From an uncultured Intrasporangium sp. (GTDB lineage Bacteria > Actinomycetota > Actinomycetes > Actinomycetales > Dermatophilaceae): a stretch of 5,823 nt of DNA. The notes under the pieces are model-generated. The model had not been told where the DNA came from, ran no database searches, and saw only the letters and a program-made list of their open reading frames with translations. The stretch covers positions 1 to 5,823 of the forward strand of contig CALMNV010000029.1 in assembly GCA_937873285.1 (NCBI GenBank), given 5' to 3'. This document shows, one piece after another, positions 5,702 to 5,823 of the stretch (position 1 is the first letter of the stretch; the number at the start of each line of letters is the position of its first letter). The translations under genes and the position numbers were made by a program.

Positions 5702-5726
5702 GCCGGCTGAGCCTAGGGTTCGACGG
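5702..5726. promoter_or_regulatory. Overlapping divergent leaderless promoters
   Basis: Only 25 bases separate the two GTG start codons. On the minus strand TAGGCT (5715 down to 5710) ends 8 bases before the GTG at 5701. On the plus strand TAGGGT (5714-5719) ends 7 bases before the GTG at 5727. The two boxes share bases 5714-5715 at the centre of a CCTAGG palindrome (5712-5717), so one polymerase should block the other. Neither gene has a Shine-Dalgarno sequence in this gap. A weak -35 (GCGACA, 18-base spacing) may exist for the minus-strand gene, inside the plus-strand gene. Confidence 0.5.
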
Positions 5727-5823
5727 GTGGACCTGTCGCCCGACCTCGGCACCGCGGGGACGCTGACGGTCGACGCCATCGTGTTCGGCTTCGTCTGCGT
5801 CGAGTTCGGGCGGCGTGTCGGCT
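5727..5823 (+). CDS. Unidentified protein, N-terminal fragment
   Basis: An open frame from GTG at 5727 runs to the right edge (32 codons, no stop). It begins MDLSPDLGTAGTLTVDAIVFG and continues FVCVEFGRRVG. A moderately hydrophobic stretch at about residues 14-26 could be the start of a membrane segment or the first strand of a cytoplasmic domain. The gene is divergent from the methyltransferase and has its own TAGGGT box 7 bases upstream, which is the main support for its being real. I do not recognise the family. A DedA-type membrane protein is one weak idea, from the acidic residue next to a Gly after a hydrophobic stretch, but too little is visible to call it. Confidence 0.5.
   Translation, partial: MDLSPDLGTAGTLTVDAIVFGFVCVEFGRRVG

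Noticed and set aside
5702..5779. ATG at 5779 as the start of the methyltransferase
   Set aside because: It would add 26 residues without family character, overlap the divergent gene, and ignore the TAGGCT box upstream of GTG 5701.

Overview
The window is about 70% GC with dense, short-spaced genes. Start codons preceded by TAnnnT boxes and the protein families point to a high-GC actinomycete. A Micrococcales (Intrasporangiaceae-like) source is my guess from general style, not something the sequence proves. No rRNA, tRNA, CRISPR array or transposase gene is visible.

Layout, left to right. (1) 1-220, minus strand: the N-terminal 73 codons of a secreted lipoprotein, apparently the substrate-binding protein of an ABC importer. 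(2) 221-393: divergent promoter region. (3) 394-2516, plus strand: a two-component pair, a membrane DesK/NarX-type histidine kinase and a NarL/LuxR-type response regulator, overlapping by 4 bp (GTGA). (4) 2517-2669: a control region with an imperfect inverted repeat just upstream of a leaderless promoter. (5) 2670-4783, plus strand: an ABC-2 exporter of NatA/NatB type (ATPase plus permease), overlapping by 4 bp (ATGA). (6) 4784-5077: a gene-free stretch built almost wholly of a repeat family: five direct copies of a 17-base core, two inverted copies, and a 152-bp tandem duplication. It lies between convergent genes and begins inside the permease stop codon. (7) 5078-5701, minus strand: a SpoU/TrmH-family RNA 2'-O-methyltransferase. 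(8) 5727-5823, plus strand: the start of an unidentified gene, divergent from the methyltransferase, the two -10 boxes overlapping on a CCTAGG palindrome.

How the genes work together. The kinase and regulator probably sense a membrane or envelope signal and control the adjacent exporter, an arrangement common in Gram-positive bacteria for drug, peptide or ion efflux. The exporter has its own promoter region containing an operator-like inverted repeat. The first gene of each plus-strand unit, and the methyltransferase, seem to be translated from leaderless mRNA, while the second gene of each pair has a Shine-Dalgarno sequence and an overlapping start. The most unusual element is the composite repeat at 4778-5077, which resembles a REP/BIME-type intergenic repeat and probably also acts as a bidirectional transcription terminator.
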